Part shown: piece by piece, positions 28,013 to 36,953 of the stretch | Layout: each line of letters begins with the position of its first letter | Numbering within the stretch: the stretch's first letter is position 1 | Source: a virus | Length of the DNA: 45,591 nt | Reading direction: 5' to 3' (one strand) | Virus record (IMG/VR): IMGVR_UViG_3300048768_000033 | Span: 1 to 45,591 of that record | Notes under the pieces: generated by a model | What the model saw: only the letters and a program-made list of their open reading frames with translations | What the model was told of the DNA's origin: nothing | The model's database searches: none | Program-made: the position numbers and the translations under genes

Positions 28013-29485
28013 ATGAAATTTAATTGGTTCAACCCTTTTTCATGGTTCTCTCCCAAGGAGACACAAGATGTCCAAAACCCCATAAAGCAATCGCCACGGC
28101 GACCGGTCACGCGAGACTGGACTGAGCAATGGACGATTAACTCGGAGCTTACGCAGGGGCTTTTTCATAACTCCTATTCTGGTTTAAAACTCGCCGGATC
28201 GCTCGCTTACATACCGATTGCAGTTCCTTTGTTTTTAATGGGACTCCCTGTTCCAAAATGCGATGACGATCAGCAACAGGTTGACGCAGCGCAAGTCATC
28301 GAAGATCATTCCGACGACTGCCACATGTTGCATTTAATTTCACATCGAGACGCTACCGCGTGGGTGTGGCCTTTTTATTCTGCCAAATTACAGAAAGATT
28401 GCTGGGAGTTTATCCCGGACGATACGATTTCCGATATTTTACGAGACGTGCAAACCGGAGAGCTTCAAGCAATAATCACAGACGAGCAAATTCTTATTAG
28501 TACTGCGTATAATGTTCAGGGGTACGTTAGACGACGCAGGACTTTCACGCGAGATGCGATAAAAATCGAGTGGCTTGAAAACACGATGGTTCTGCAAGGA
28601 CTTGAAGGTGGAATCTTTCGCAACATAACCGGAGAACTGCCAATTCCTTTCGCCAACAACAAAGAAGGCGATGAAGTACGTGGCCATTCTGATTATGAAC
28701 GCATTCTTTCAGACCTTAAAAATTACCACGACACCGATCTTGCAGTATCAGAACTACTTGTCAAGTTTGCGCCTAAAATGATTCAGGGTGTACAGGACGT
28801 CGATGAATGGAAAAAAAACAACGGAATAACCAATCTCGATGAAATAGATGTAGCGCGGAGAGATTTTGTTTTGAATCTTTACGGGAAAGAATCAACAGAT
28901 TTCGCATGGCCTTCAGGCGCTCATCAGGCGGGACTGGATAAACTGAACCAGATTTTCTGGAAAATAGTACAGGGATCGGCAATCCCGGAAATACTCTGGG
29001 GAACAAAGGTTGAAGGATCGCAGGGAAGCAACGATAATCAGATTGATTCAGTAATTCAATTTGTTGAATCCAAACAAAGACAAAAAAGCCGGTCATATAA
29101 AAAGCTTATCGAGGCAACCTTGCGATTAAGAAACACCGCATCGTTTAATGACAATCAGTCGATCATACGAGAGATCAAGTGGAACGCTCTTGACCTAATC
29201 AGCGAATCTGCAAAGGCGACGATCCTGACGAATTTCGCGTCAGGAATAGCTGCGCTCATCAATTCCGCCGGAATTACGAAGCAGATGGTCTGGAAAATGT
29301 TTAAGAAAGCCTACCCGGAAGCTACAGACGACGACTATCAGACTTTCGCGGACGGACTCGGCGAGATGGCGAAGCATAAAGCTTTTGCGGCGGCTCCTTA
29401 TGAGATAATCGCGGACATGACAGGAGAGGATACCGAGCCAGGGAATGAACCGAAGGCGTCAGCAAGTCCTGAAATTAAAAAATAA
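28013..29485 (+). CDS. Portal protein
   Basis: The 490-residue product has the length and layout of DUF1073/SPP1 gp6-like portals: a flexible basic start, a central mixed domain with ISHRDATAWVW and SDYERILSDLKNY, the helical segment with GSAIPEILWGTKVEGSQGS, and an acidic Pro/Glu-rich C-terminus. It is placed between large terminase and Mu F-like protein, the expected spot. It forms the ring at the head vertex through which DNA enters. Confidence 0.88.
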   Translation: MKFNWFNPFSWFSPKETQDVQNPIKQSPRRPVTRDWTEQWTINSELTQGLFHNSYSGLKLAGSLAYIPIAVPLFLMGLPVPKCDDDQQQVDAAQVIEDHSDDCHMLHLISHRDATAWVWPFYSAKLQKDCWEFIPDDTISDILRDVQTGELQAIITDEQILISTAYNVQGYVRRRRTFTRDAIKIEWLENTMVLQGLEGGIFRNITGELPIPFANNKEGDEVRGHSDYERILSDLKNYHDTDLAVSELLVKFAPKMIQGVQDVDEWKKNNGITNLDEIDVARRDFVLNLYGKESTDFAWPSGAHQAGLDKLNQIFWKIVQGSAIPEILWGTKVEGSQGSNDNQIDSVIQFVESKQRQKSRSYKKLIEATLRLRNTASFNDNQSIIREIKWNALDLISESAKATILTNFASGIAALINSAGITKQMVWKMFKKAYPEATDDDYQTFADGLGEMAKHKAFAAAPYEIIADMTGEDTEPGNEPKASASPEIKK

Positions 29486-30463
29486 ATGACAGTACAACAA
29501 TACACAGACGCATATAGACGCGCACGAGCTACTTACCCAAAACTCACCCGCGACGCCATGAAGCGACTCAAGGCGGTTTATACAGAGGCAGCCGACCGCG
29601 TTGCAGAAACAATCAGGCATACTGAAATCGCAAACCTTTCTGAATTAACATCCGGTTCATGGCGACAAATCGAGCATCAATTACAAACAGAGGCCGAGAA
29701 ACTAAGAGAATCGCTTCGAGCTAAGACTCAAATCACCGTGGAATCTGGAATCGATATTGCAACAGGTATCCAGCAGAAATATTTGTTTGACGTTGTCGGC
29801 ATATCGGGCGGACGGCTTACTGAAGCAGGCATCACGAATATGTTTTCCTCGGTCAATCGTCGCTTAGTCTCGTCGATGGTCAATCGCGTTTATACAGACG
29901 GATATACTTTTTCTGACCGCATATGGGGCGCAGGTGAGGCGATGCAGGAAACGATTAAGTCTGTTATCACCGAAGGTATTTCAATGGGACGCGACCCGAT
30001 AGACATCGCCGACGATTTGGGCGCTTACGTTAAAAGAGGGCGTCAAGGACTTGCGACCCGATACGGGAAACTCACTGAGGGTTCCGATGGCTGGGCGCGG
30101 AGGATTCGAAAAGACATCGACTATAACGCTTTGCGAATCGTTCGAAGTGAACTTTATCAGTCTGTACAAGACGCGGATGCGCTCTCGGCGCTTATGAATC
30201 CGGGATCGACGGGCGAAGTTGACTGGGTACGTGGCGATTCTGAAACTTGTAATTCCGATCCATCATGTCAAGAACTCGCGGACGGCAGTCCATACCCAGC
30301 TGATGATGTGCCAGACTATCCGCATAGTAATTGCTTATGTTTCCTGGTTCCTCGATTGCGCGATTCGCAGGATTTCCGCGACGATGTGAAAGCATGGGTG
30401 AACGGCGAGGACGTCGGGTATATGGATGACTGGTATGACAATTATTATTCACAATCTACTTGA
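29486..30463 (+). CDS. Mu F-like minor head protein
   Basis: The 325-residue product has a helical first half and the typical Mu gpF/SPP1 gp7 ending: SETCNSDPSCQELADGSPY then VPDYPHSNCLCF, with paired Cys and the final P-H-x-N-C. It begins at ATG immediately after the portal stop with no strong ribosome site, so it depends on translational coupling. Confidence 0.85.
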   Translation: MTVQQYTDAYRRARATYPKLTRDAMKRLKAVYTEAADRVAETIRHTEIANLSELTSGSWRQIEHQLQTEAEKLRESLRAKTQITVESGIDIATGIQQKYLFDVVGISGGRLTEAGITNMFSSVNRRLVSSMVNRVYTDGYTFSDRIWGAGEAMQETIKSVITEGISMGRDPIDIADDLGAYVKRGRQGLATRYGKLTEGSDGWARRIRKDIDYNALRIVRSELYQSVQDADALSALMNPGSTGEVDWVRGDSETCNSDPSCQELADGSPYPADDVPDYPHSNCLCFLVPRLRDSQDFRDDVKAWVNGEDVGYMDDWYDNYYSQST

Positions 30464-30558
30464 CTTAATTAAACGGCGATCTATTTGTAACAGAACACTT
30501 CAAGGAATTCAAAAAGTCTCAAAATTGAAAGCAAAAAGATACAGGAGGGATTCCCGAC

Positions 30559-30741
30559 ATGACACACCGAGCACGAGAAATATTTATGCAACTCGTTCAC
30601 GAATTCGACCAGAGAGAAGGATCGGCAAAGCTTATGACCGATGGAGTTACCTGGAGAAAGAATCCGTTTGTTATTTTAAAGCTTCGAAAGACCGCGAAAC
30701 TAATCGCGAAGAATGAAAAAAAACTATTGACAACTATATAG
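30559..30741 (+). CDS. Small basic protein (60 aa)
   Basis: The frame opens at ATG 30559 behind ACAGGAGGG, which decides the start against a longer overlapping frame. The product is basic and helical, ending LIAKNEKKLLTTI. Function unknown. Its end overlaps the -35 of the capsid promoter. Confidence 0.6.
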   Translation: MTHRAREIFMQLVHEFDQREGSAKLMTDGVTWRKNPFVILKLRKTAKLIAKNEKKLLTTI

Positions 30742-30756
30742 ATGTAGCTGTATACT
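30727..30756 (+). promoter_or_regulatory. Promoter for the capsid genes
   Basis: TTGACA (30727-30732), 18 bases, TATACT (30751-30756). The predicted transcript starts near the base of the hairpin at 30760-30787. Confidence 0.7.
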
Positions 30757-30759
30757 ATG

Positions 30760-30787
30760 CCTGATTAAGGGAACACTCTTGATCAGG
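30760..30787 (+). promoter_or_regulatory. 5' hairpin of the capsid message
   Basis: A 12-bp stem (30760-30771 with 30776-30787, two G-T pairs) closes an AACA loop. It begins at the predicted transcript start and ends next to the GGGGGG ribosome site. A stem at the very 5' end commonly lengthens mRNA life; there is no U-run. Confidence 0.6.
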
Positions 30788-30799
30788 GGGGTGTAAGTT

Positions 30800-31909
30800 T
30801 TGCCAGTAAGTAGTTATGAAAAGGTTTTCCTGAAACTTGTTAGTGGCGATAAACAGGAAAAATTAAACATTAATCCCGTAGATATTCCCACTCTGTCACC
30901 GGAAGCGTCGATTGCGGAATTCTCCAAGGGTGATACAAATCCATATTATAAAATACAAAAAATAGATTATCCCATAGTTGCAAACGAAATGAATTACGGG
31001 AAGAAATTTTTTGAATCGTATATTGAAAATTTGAAAGATAGACCGATCCCCGGTTCGAAAGATGGGCATAATCTCCAGTACGGCGTGCGCCCGAAAACCG
31101 ATTTTATTATGGTTGGCGCAAAGATTGAACCCAAAACCGATAAATCCGGCTCGGTCTATTTTAAAAATTACATTCCTGCGAAAGCCGAGTCCGACAATTC
31201 CAATTTTATAACCGAATGCAAATCCGACATGGTTCATTTTTCAGTTGTGGCATATGCGAGAAAGCAGATTGTTAAGAATGAAGACGGAACATCTATCTGT
31301 AACATACTCGATTGTGGATCACAAGGCTTGCGGAACGATGCGGTGAGTTTTGGCGAAGGGGCCATGTCTCAGGTAACGAATCAGACGAGAGACGTCGATG
31401 TAATCGACGATGAATTTATATGTTTGGAGGCGGTAATGCCAAATAAACAAGAATTTCTTGATAGTCTAAAGGTTCACGCCGGTTCGGGCGTGACGCTTCC
31501 TGAAATCGCGAAAGCGATGGGACAAGAAAACCTTTTAGCTACAAAAGAACACGAAGACGCGCTGAAAATGGTTAACGCGATCAAAGAGGCAGGGATTAAA
31601 GACCCGGTCGCAGAACTCGTTGTTTTGCGGAACAAGATCGAGTCCGATCAGAAAATTGTCAGAAATGCAGCTCTTGATACTGCATTCGGAGCGGATACAA
31701 ATGGCAGAAATACGCTTCGCCAGTATGCCGATGAAAAAATAAAAAAAGATTGCACAGACGTAAATGCTGCAATCGAAGAAATCAAGAAAAGCCCTATCGC
31801 TCTCAAACTCGCGGAACAGGCGGCGGATTATCTATCAGATCAGAATCAGATTTACAAAGTCGATTCAGCATCTGATAAGACCGGGGTTATCTCCGTTTTC
31901 GAAGGATAA
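30800..31909 (+). CDS. Prohead protease-scaffold fusion (putative)
   Basis: The 369-residue product starts at TTG 30800 behind a G-rich ribosome site. The first half (about 1-200) is beta-rich, with KDGHNLQYG, HFSVVAYAR and ILDCGSQGLRNDAV in positions reminiscent of Mu I/phage serine-type head proteases. The second half (about 213-369) is charged and helical with no Trp, like a scaffold. An internal ATG with its own strong ribosome site starts the scaffold half. Protease identity is by layout and position. Confidence 0.65.
   Translation: MPVSSYEKVFLKLVSGDKQEKLNINPVDIPTLSPEASIAEFSKGDTNPYYKIQKIDYPIVANEMNYGKKFFESYIENLKDRPIPGSKDGHNLQYGVRPKTDFIMVGAKIEPKTDKSGSVYFKNYIPAKAESDNSNFITECKSDMVHFSVVAYARKQIVKNEDGTSICNILDCGSQGLRNDAVSFGEGAMSQVTNQTRDVDVIDDEFICLEAVMPNKQEFLDSLKVHAGSGVTLPEIAKAMGQENLLATKEHEDALKMVNAIKEAGIKDPVAELVVLRNKIESDQKIVRNAALDTAFGADTNGRNTLRQYADEKIKKDCTDVNAAIEEIKKSPIALKLAEQAADYLSDQNQIYKVDSASDKTGVISVFEG
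31436..31909 (+). CDS. Nested in-frame scaffold protein (157 aa)
   Basis: ATG 31436 lies in the frame of 30800-31909 and is preceded by TTTGGAGGCGGTA, a near-ideal ribosome site that the fusion protein does not need. The product begins MPNKQEFLDSLKVHAGSG and is wholly helical and charged. Lambda C/Nu3 and Mu I/Z use the same in-frame nested arrangement, so a separate scaffold protein is likely. Confidence 0.6.
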   Translation: MPNKQEFLDSLKVHAGSGVTLPEIAKAMGQENLLATKEHEDALKMVNAIKEAGIKDPVAELVVLRNKIESDQKIVRNAALDTAFGADTNGRNTLRQYADEKIKKDCTDVNAAIEEIKKSPIALKLAEQAADYLSDQNQIYKVDSASDKTGVISVFEG

Positions 31910-31918
31910 GAGGTAGGC

Positions 31919-32299
31919 ATGAAAGTATATGTTCAGAGTATAAAAAACGACGTCTTATGCATGTTAAACGATACCGGTTCCGACATTGATCAAAACGAAT
32001 TCGTTGTGCTCCATGGGTTTAACTGCGTCGCAGAAAACGACGTGTTAAACGGAGAATACGGAGCGTTCGAGGTCGAGGAAGGCATCCAGGTACAGGCGGC
32101 TGATTTTAAAGCAGGAGAGGATACGTTCGGAACGCTGGGTGATCTGGTATGTTTCGATCCTATCACTTCAAAGCTTTCCGATCAGCGCAAAATAGGATAT
32201 ACATTCGCCGGGCTTTTGACAGAGGTCAAAAATGCAGACGGTGTCATTGTATTCGATAAATTCCGATATGCTCAACCGGTCGAACCGGACGAGACCTAA
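31919..32299 (+). CDS. DUF2190-like capsid decoration protein
   Basis: The 126-residue beta-rich product (VVLHGFNCVAENDVLNGEYG, GTLGDLVCFDPI, RKIGYTFAGLL) has the pattern of small head-cement proteins of the DUF2190 group. Such proteins coat and stabilise the shell. It lies between scaffold and major capsid, the usual site, behind AGAGGTAGGC. Confidence 0.7.
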   Translation: MKVYVQSIKNDVLCMLNDTGSDIDQNEFVVLHGFNCVAENDVLNGEYGAFEVEEGIQVQAADFKAGEDTFGTLGDLVCFDPITSKLSDQRKIGYTFAGLLTEVKNADGVIVFDKFRYAQPVEPDET

Positions 32300-32317
32300 G
32301 AGGAGGGAGGAAAATAT

Positions 32318-33514
32318 ATGTTGAAGATTTATAACAAAGAGACCTTTCTCCGCGAAAGGATCGAAAACAAACACTCACAGAAGATCGCTATTTTTCAGGG
32401 GAGCATGAAAGAGAATGCCCAGGCGGCAACCCCGGAGATTTATCAGACATCAGAAGCAATTGTCAGAATGGCCGGGAAATATGAAAACAGTGACCTATAC
32501 AATAAAGTCTGGTCGCAGATAAAAGACCTTCGCGAGAAAGTAATCAATCAGAACAGCGTTCCGGCCAATCTAGCGTCGCTCATCCAGCTTCTTTTCGTGG
32601 ATGTCACGCGGCGCGTCATGGAAATTCCGGATTTCACAAACCAGATAAATATCGAAACCACAAACTTCGATTATCCCGAATCCGTTTCCTTGCGCGAGAT
32701 TTACAAATATCGCGGAGTAATGCTTCCGATGTTACTCGAAAACGATTCTGTTCCACTCATCGAACAGTATTCGGGAGCGGCCGGATCAGTTATCATGGAA
32801 GCGTTCGGGGTTGGCTGGAAAGATACGCTTAAGAATCTTTTGTACAACAAGCTTTTTGACATGCAAAAAGTTTTACAGGCAGCAGCCGAGGCCTATGTCA
32901 ACGAGAGGAACAATAGAGCATTGGGTTATCTTTTCTCGACGACATTCAAAGCGAAACAGAAAGTCAACGCCATCAATACCGGTACATCATTTGACGCAAA
33001 CCTGTATGACACATATAGAGAGGCATATGTTCTTCTCAAACAACTGCTTGATCCCCAGAATGGATTAACGATATCGATTCCCTCAATTACACTGCTTATC
33101 AATTCCGCTCGACGATGGGAAAGTGAACGAGTAATACAGGGCAAACTGGAAGTATCCGGAGCTAACACTGGCAGCGGCCAGCTTCGATCTTCTCTTCCGA
33201 TTGACACAATCATTGAGTACAACGGTACATCGTTCACATGGGGCAAAAAGAAAATAGTATTTCAGGGATGCGGAATAAACGAAGCCTATTTGTTCGTTCC
33301 GAATATGTATTCCTATACTCTAGTTAAACGGCCTCTTACCATGGAAGTAGGGCGAGGTTCTGTGCTTCAACTCTCAACAGAAGAGAGGGCATGGTATGGA
33401 GTCCAGACAGAATGGTACGCTGACTTTCTCGGATCATCGATGCCTGGCTCAACGCTTGGAACCGGTTATGGTGCTATTGTTAAAATAGATTTACCCGCAG
33501 AACCTGAATCATAA
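32318..33514 (+). CDS. Major capsid protein
   Basis: The 398-residue product has the strongest ribosome site in the head region (AAGAGGAGGGAGG). Position after protease/scaffold and cement genes, size, and a terminator after the stop codon all fit the HK97-fold shell protein. The N-terminal 60 residues are charged and helical and may act as a delta-like domain; the middle has YRGVMLPMLLENDSVPLIEQ. I see no single decisive motif. Confidence 0.82.
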   Translation: MLKIYNKETFLRERIENKHSQKIAIFQGSMKENAQAATPEIYQTSEAIVRMAGKYENSDLYNKVWSQIKDLREKVINQNSVPANLASLIQLLFVDVTRRVMEIPDFTNQINIETTNFDYPESVSLREIYKYRGVMLPMLLENDSVPLIEQYSGAAGSVIMEAFGVGWKDTLKNLLYNKLFDMQKVLQAAAEAYVNERNNRALGYLFSTTFKAKQKVNAINTGTSFDANLYDTYREAYVLLKQLLDPQNGLTISIPSITLLINSARRWESERVIQGKLEVSGANTGSGQLRSSLPIDTIIEYNGTSFTWGKKKIVFQGCGINEAYLFVPNMYSYTLVKRPLTMEVGRGSVLQLSTEERAWYGVQTEWYADFLGSSMPGSTLGTGYGAIVKIDLPAEPES

Positions 33515-33535
33515 AATAAAGATCATCTCCTTAGT

Positions 33536-33566
33536 AGCCGCGTGGGAAACTGCGCGGTTATTTTTT
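33536..33566 (+). terminator. Terminator after the capsid gene
   Basis: AGCCGCG (33536-33542) pairs with CGCGGTT (33553-33559, one G-T pair), followed by ATTTTTT. It separates the capsid message from the sugar/methyl cassette, so downstream genes are probably expressed at a lower level by read-through. Confidence 0.75.
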
Positions 33567-33585
33567 AAAAAAAGCGGAGGACACT

Positions 33586-34344
33586 TTGAAGATACTGATA
33601 GTTGGAAACGGGATTGTAGGAAAGAACATGATAAAGATTTTTCCAGATGCAGTCGTGCATGATCCTCCGCAAGGCATTTTTTGTGATCCTCAAATATGTT
33701 ATGACATTGCTTTTATTTGCGTTCCCACTCCCTGCGAGGAAGATGGAAAATGTTGCACTTCTATAGTCATAGATGCAATAAATTCGGTCAAGGCAAGAGT
33801 TTATTGCATTCGATCAACCATATCTCCCGGAACCTGTTCACGGATATCAAGCGAGTATGGAAAAAATATTGTGTTCATGCCTGAATATTACGGAGAAACT
33901 GTTCATGCAAATGGATATAAATACAATTTTATTATTTTAGGTGGAGACAGAAAAAACACCTCGCGAGTATGCGAAGCGTTTAAAAGCATAAACACCGGAG
34001 AATTAAAAATATTTCAAACTACATTTGAAACCGCAGAACTTGTTAAATATATGGAAAACAGTTTTTTAGCTACAAAGGTCACTTTTTGCAATGAGTTTTA
34101 CAGACTATCTTCCGCTTTGGGAGTGGACTATAATGAAATGCGAGAGCTCTTTGTAGTTGATCCGAGAGTTGGAAGGTCTCACACTTTAGTTTATGCAGAT
34201 CATCCGTATTATGAAAGTAAATGTCTGGATAAAGACATTCCTGCAATAATACAATTCGCAAAAAATGTAGGAATCGACATGCAACTAATGAAATCGGTTC
34301 GTGCAACAAACGACACATACAAAAAAGATAAGGGGATAAAATGA
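33586..34344 (+). CDS. UDP-glucose/GDP-mannose dehydrogenase-like protein, short form
   Basis: TTG start at 33586 behind GGAGGACACT. The product (252 aa) has the NAD-binding start LIVGNGIVGKNM, FICVPTPCEEDG, STISPGT, FMPEYYGE, the middle-domain helix with ELVKYMENSFLATKVTFCNE and the catalytic Cys in KCLDKD. Full enzymes are about 390-450 residues; the C-terminal nucleotide-sugar domain is missing here. It may act on a different sugar substrate or with a host partner. First gene of the cargo cassette. Confidence 0.75.
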   Translation: MKILIVGNGIVGKNMIKIFPDAVVHDPPQGIFCDPQICYDIAFICVPTPCEEDGKCCTSIVIDAINSVKARVYCIRSTISPGTCSRISSEYGKNIVFMPEYYGETVHANGYKYNFIILGGDRKNTSRVCEAFKSINTGELKIFQTTFETAELVKYMENSFLATKVTFCNEFYRLSSALGVDYNEMRELFVVDPRVGRSHTLVYADHPYYESKCLDKDIPAIIQFAKNVGIDMQLMKSVRATNDTYKKDKGIK

Positions 34345-35033
34345 CAGATTATTTTAATTTAGCAAAAAAAATACCTTCGATAGGAAACGGAGGTACAAGC
34401 ATTCCCCGTCAATTGCAAAATGCGGGTGCTGGAATAAAAGAAAACGAAATTATCATTGAGACCGGATCATGGTTTGGCTCTACGACCGGATTTGTGATGT
34501 CAGGAATTAAGCAAACACCGTTCACCCCGGAATATCATTGCTTCGACATGTGGATTACATATCCGCACCTTGTAACTCAGGCAAAAAAAATTGGTATCAC
34601 TCTCAAAGACGGACAATCTATTCTCGATATTTTTAAAAAGAACGTAGAACCATTTGGTATTGATCCCATAATCCATCAAGGAGATTTTATAGAACAGAAA
34701 TTTGAGACTGATAAAAAAATTGGTTTGGTAGTCGATGATATCTGCTCAAAAAAGCCAATGTTCGACCATCTGCTCGATTTAGTTATACCATTCTGTTATC
34801 CAGGAACGCTTTTCTTTCTCATGGATTTTTATTTTTACACAACTCACGATGTTATCAGACGAAAATACCAGCGTGACATTATGGAAAAAAATCAGGAAGC
34901 TTTTGAATTCGTAGAAAGACCGGCAAATTCTTATACCGCAATCTATCGATATAAAGGCGGAGCGGTAAGAAAGATTAGTAATCCTGAATATTTAAAAGAC
35001 TGGGTGGATGGAGAAGGAAATCGAGTACTATGA
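34341..35033 (+). CDS. Class I SAM-dependent methyltransferase-like protein
   Basis: The 230-residue product has the motif I strand and loop IIETGSWFGSTTGF, an acidic end of strand 2 (CFDMW), and GLVVDDICSKKPMFDHLLDL, consistent with a TylF/Methyltransf_24-like fold. The substrate is unknown; neighbours suggest a sugar. ATGA and overlap link it to both neighbouring cassette genes. Confidence 0.6.
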   Translation: MTDYFNLAKKIPSIGNGGTSIPRQLQNAGAGIKENEIIIETGSWFGSTTGFVMSGIKQTPFTPEYHCFDMWITYPHLVTQAKKIGITLKDGQSILDIFKKNVEPFGIDPIIHQGDFIEQKFETDKKIGLVVDDICSKKPMFDHLLDLVIPFCYPGTLFFLMDFYFYTTHDVIRRKYQRDIMEKNQEAFEFVERPANSYTAIYRYKGGAVRKISNPEYLKDWVDGEGNRVL

Positions 35034-36448
35034 AAATTTTAACCGCGTCTTTTAATTACGGGAACGGCGATAGTTACACGAAATTAGGAAAGGTTCTTGA
35101 GTATTCCGTCAAAAAGAATTGCCCTGGAGCAGAGTTCACATGGTTAAAGCTCCCAGCTCCGAAACGTAAAAAAGAAAATCCCACGTTCGATTCGAACAAC
35201 TATAAAATACAATTCTGGTTGGATTTTATCGAGAAAGCTAATGATGACGTTATCTTACTCGATGCAGATATGATTGTTTTGCATGATTTATCGGTTGCGT
35301 TTATAAAAGACTTTGACATAGGGTTATCATGCAGAAGTAACGGGCGAGGAGGGAAGGGGCGGCATGGAGCGAACCTCCCGTGGAATGGCGGGGCTGTTTT
35401 TGTAGCGAATACAGAGCCGGCTCGGCAGTTTATGCGCGACTGGGTGGCCGCGGATAATCTTTTATACGCAGAAGGCACTCACGGAGCAAGTCCGCTCCAT
35501 CAAAAATGGCGAACACAATTCGGAGGAATGAATCAGGCATCACTAGGATATCTACTTGCACAAAAAAAACATACTGCGATAGTTAAGCCGTTCGATTGTT
35601 TAAAATGGAATTCATGTGTTGAGCATTGGGACTTAGTTAATGACAAGACAATGATTATCCATGTCAAAGAACCTTTACGGAGAGCGGTTTTGTCAGGTGA
35701 CCGGAATGGACATGTCTTAGCGTTCGATATTTGGCAATCGCTCGCGCGAGAGTGCGGACTGAATATAAATATTAGTGAGACACCAGGATTAGCTCTTTTC
35801 AAATACACCTCGTACGAGCAATATTTGAATGCACAAAAAACGGCAGCAGTCGAAAAGCGTGAAAATGTATGGGTTAAACAACCGCATATTTCTTTTCTTG
35901 TCCGGTCGCTCAAAAAGAAAATCAATCCGAAGTTCGGATTATGCCACGGGACACGCAAAGGACTTGAGCAACAATATTTCATGGAACTTTTTCCAGGTTG
36001 TAAGGTTATAGGCACCGAGATTGCAGATTATGCTAAAGAAATTCCAAATACTGTTCAACATGATTTTAATAAAGTCAATGACGAATGGACGGGTAAGGCG
36101 GATTTTATTTATTCTAATGCGTTTGACCACGCGTTCGCTCCCGAACAGACTTTAAAAGTCTGGCTTTCTCAACTTTCTAAAAAGGGAATTCTCGTTATCG
36201 AACACACTCGATGCCATGCGAAAGAACCTTCAATTACCGATCCGTTTTCCTTTACTCACGATCAATTGACCGCGCTCGTTTCGGAATGGACGAAAAATAA
36301 ATATAGAGTAAGCACGATTATAACCTCACCTGTAAGCGATTTGAAAAAGAATCCCTTTATCACGCGATTTATTTTAATCGAAAGGAGTCCATCCGGTTAC
36401 GAAACTATCGAAGCGGCACGCGCTCAGGCGCTGGGACGTGGTAATTAA
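35030..36448 (+). CDS. Glycosyltransferase fused to methyltransferase-like domain
   Basis: Of 472 residues, about 1-240 form a GT-A-like domain with the D-x-D in ILLDADMIVLHD and WNGGAVFVANTEPA further on. Residues about 285-450 look like a class I methyltransferase: LCHGTRKGLEQQYFMELFPG, IGTEIAD, HDFN, and ADFIYSNAFDHAFAPEQ. Such a pairing would add and cap a sugar. The target could be phage capsid or tail, DNA, or host surface glycan. Confidence 0.7.
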   Translation: MKILTASFNYGNGDSYTKLGKVLEYSVKKNCPGAEFTWLKLPAPKRKKENPTFDSNNYKIQFWLDFIEKANDDVILLDADMIVLHDLSVAFIKDFDIGLSCRSNGRGGKGRHGANLPWNGGAVFVANTEPARQFMRDWVAADNLLYAEGTHGASPLHQKWRTQFGGMNQASLGYLLAQKKHTAIVKPFDCLKWNSCVEHWDLVNDKTMIIHVKEPLRRAVLSGDRNGHVLAFDIWQSLARECGLNINISETPGLALFKYTSYEQYLNAQKTAAVEKRENVWVKQPHISFLVRSLKKKINPKFGLCHGTRKGLEQQYFMELFPGCKVIGTEIADYAKEIPNTVQHDFNKVNDEWTGKADFIYSNAFDHAFAPEQTLKVWLSQLSKKGILVIEHTRCHAKEPSITDPFSFTHDQLTALVSEWTKNKYRVSTIITSPVSDLKKNPFITRFILIERSPSGYETIEAARAQALGRGN

Positions 36449-36953
36449 TCTTATCCCTAAAAACAGGACGATTGTCTTCGTAGAAGTCGGAGTTTATTTG
36501 GGGCAGATGGCTCGCAATCTTTTATCGAGGGTTCCGAATCTAATCTGGATAGGTGTAGACTCCTGGATGATCCCGGATCAAAACAGCGAGTATGTTAAGA
36601 GTGGAGCTATGATCGCGAAACTGTCGCAGAAAGAATTCGATTCCGCTTATTATTGCGTTGTTAAAATGGCATCGGAATATAAGGGGAGATCGAGCGTCGT
36701 TAGATGTGACAGCGCCGTAGGTGCATCGTTTTATAAAGACAGATCAATAGATTTTGTTTTTATCGATGCGGATCATTCTTATGAAGGGTGTTCACGCGAC
36801 ATAAAGGCATGGCTCCCAAAAGTCAAAGCGGGCGGAATGATTTCCGGCCACGATTACGGGACGAATCAGGGCAATGTGAAAAAAGCGGTTGACGAATTAT
36901 GTTCAGGATGTAAGACCGGAGATGACAATACTTGGTGGAAGGTGATTAAATGA
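36438..36953 (+). CDS. Class I SAM-dependent methyltransferase (Methyltransf_24-like)
   Basis: GTG start at 36438, overlapping the preceding gene by 11 nt. The 171-residue product has VFVEVGVYLGQMA (motif I), IGVDSW, VVRCDSAVGAS, and FVFIDADHSYEGC with the later GGMISGHDYG, all typical of this family. It closes the four-gene cargo cassette. Confidence 0.75.
   Translation: MVINLIPKNRTIVFVEVGVYLGQMARNLLSRVPNLIWIGVDSWMIPDQNSEYVKSGAMIAKLSQKEFDSAYYCVVKMASEYKGRSSVVRCDSAVGASFYKDRSIDFVFIDADHSYEGCSRDIKAWLPKVKAGGMISGHDYGTNQGNVKKAVDELCSGCKTGDDNTWWKVIK

Noticed and set aside
30426-30716. 96-residue frame overlapping 30559-30741
   Set aside because: It starts inside the Mu F-like gene without a ribosome site, while 30559 has a strong one.
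33586-34344. Full UDP-glucose 6-dehydrogenase (gene symbol ugd)
   Set aside because: The C-terminal nucleotide-sugar domain is absent, so the specific name is not justified.
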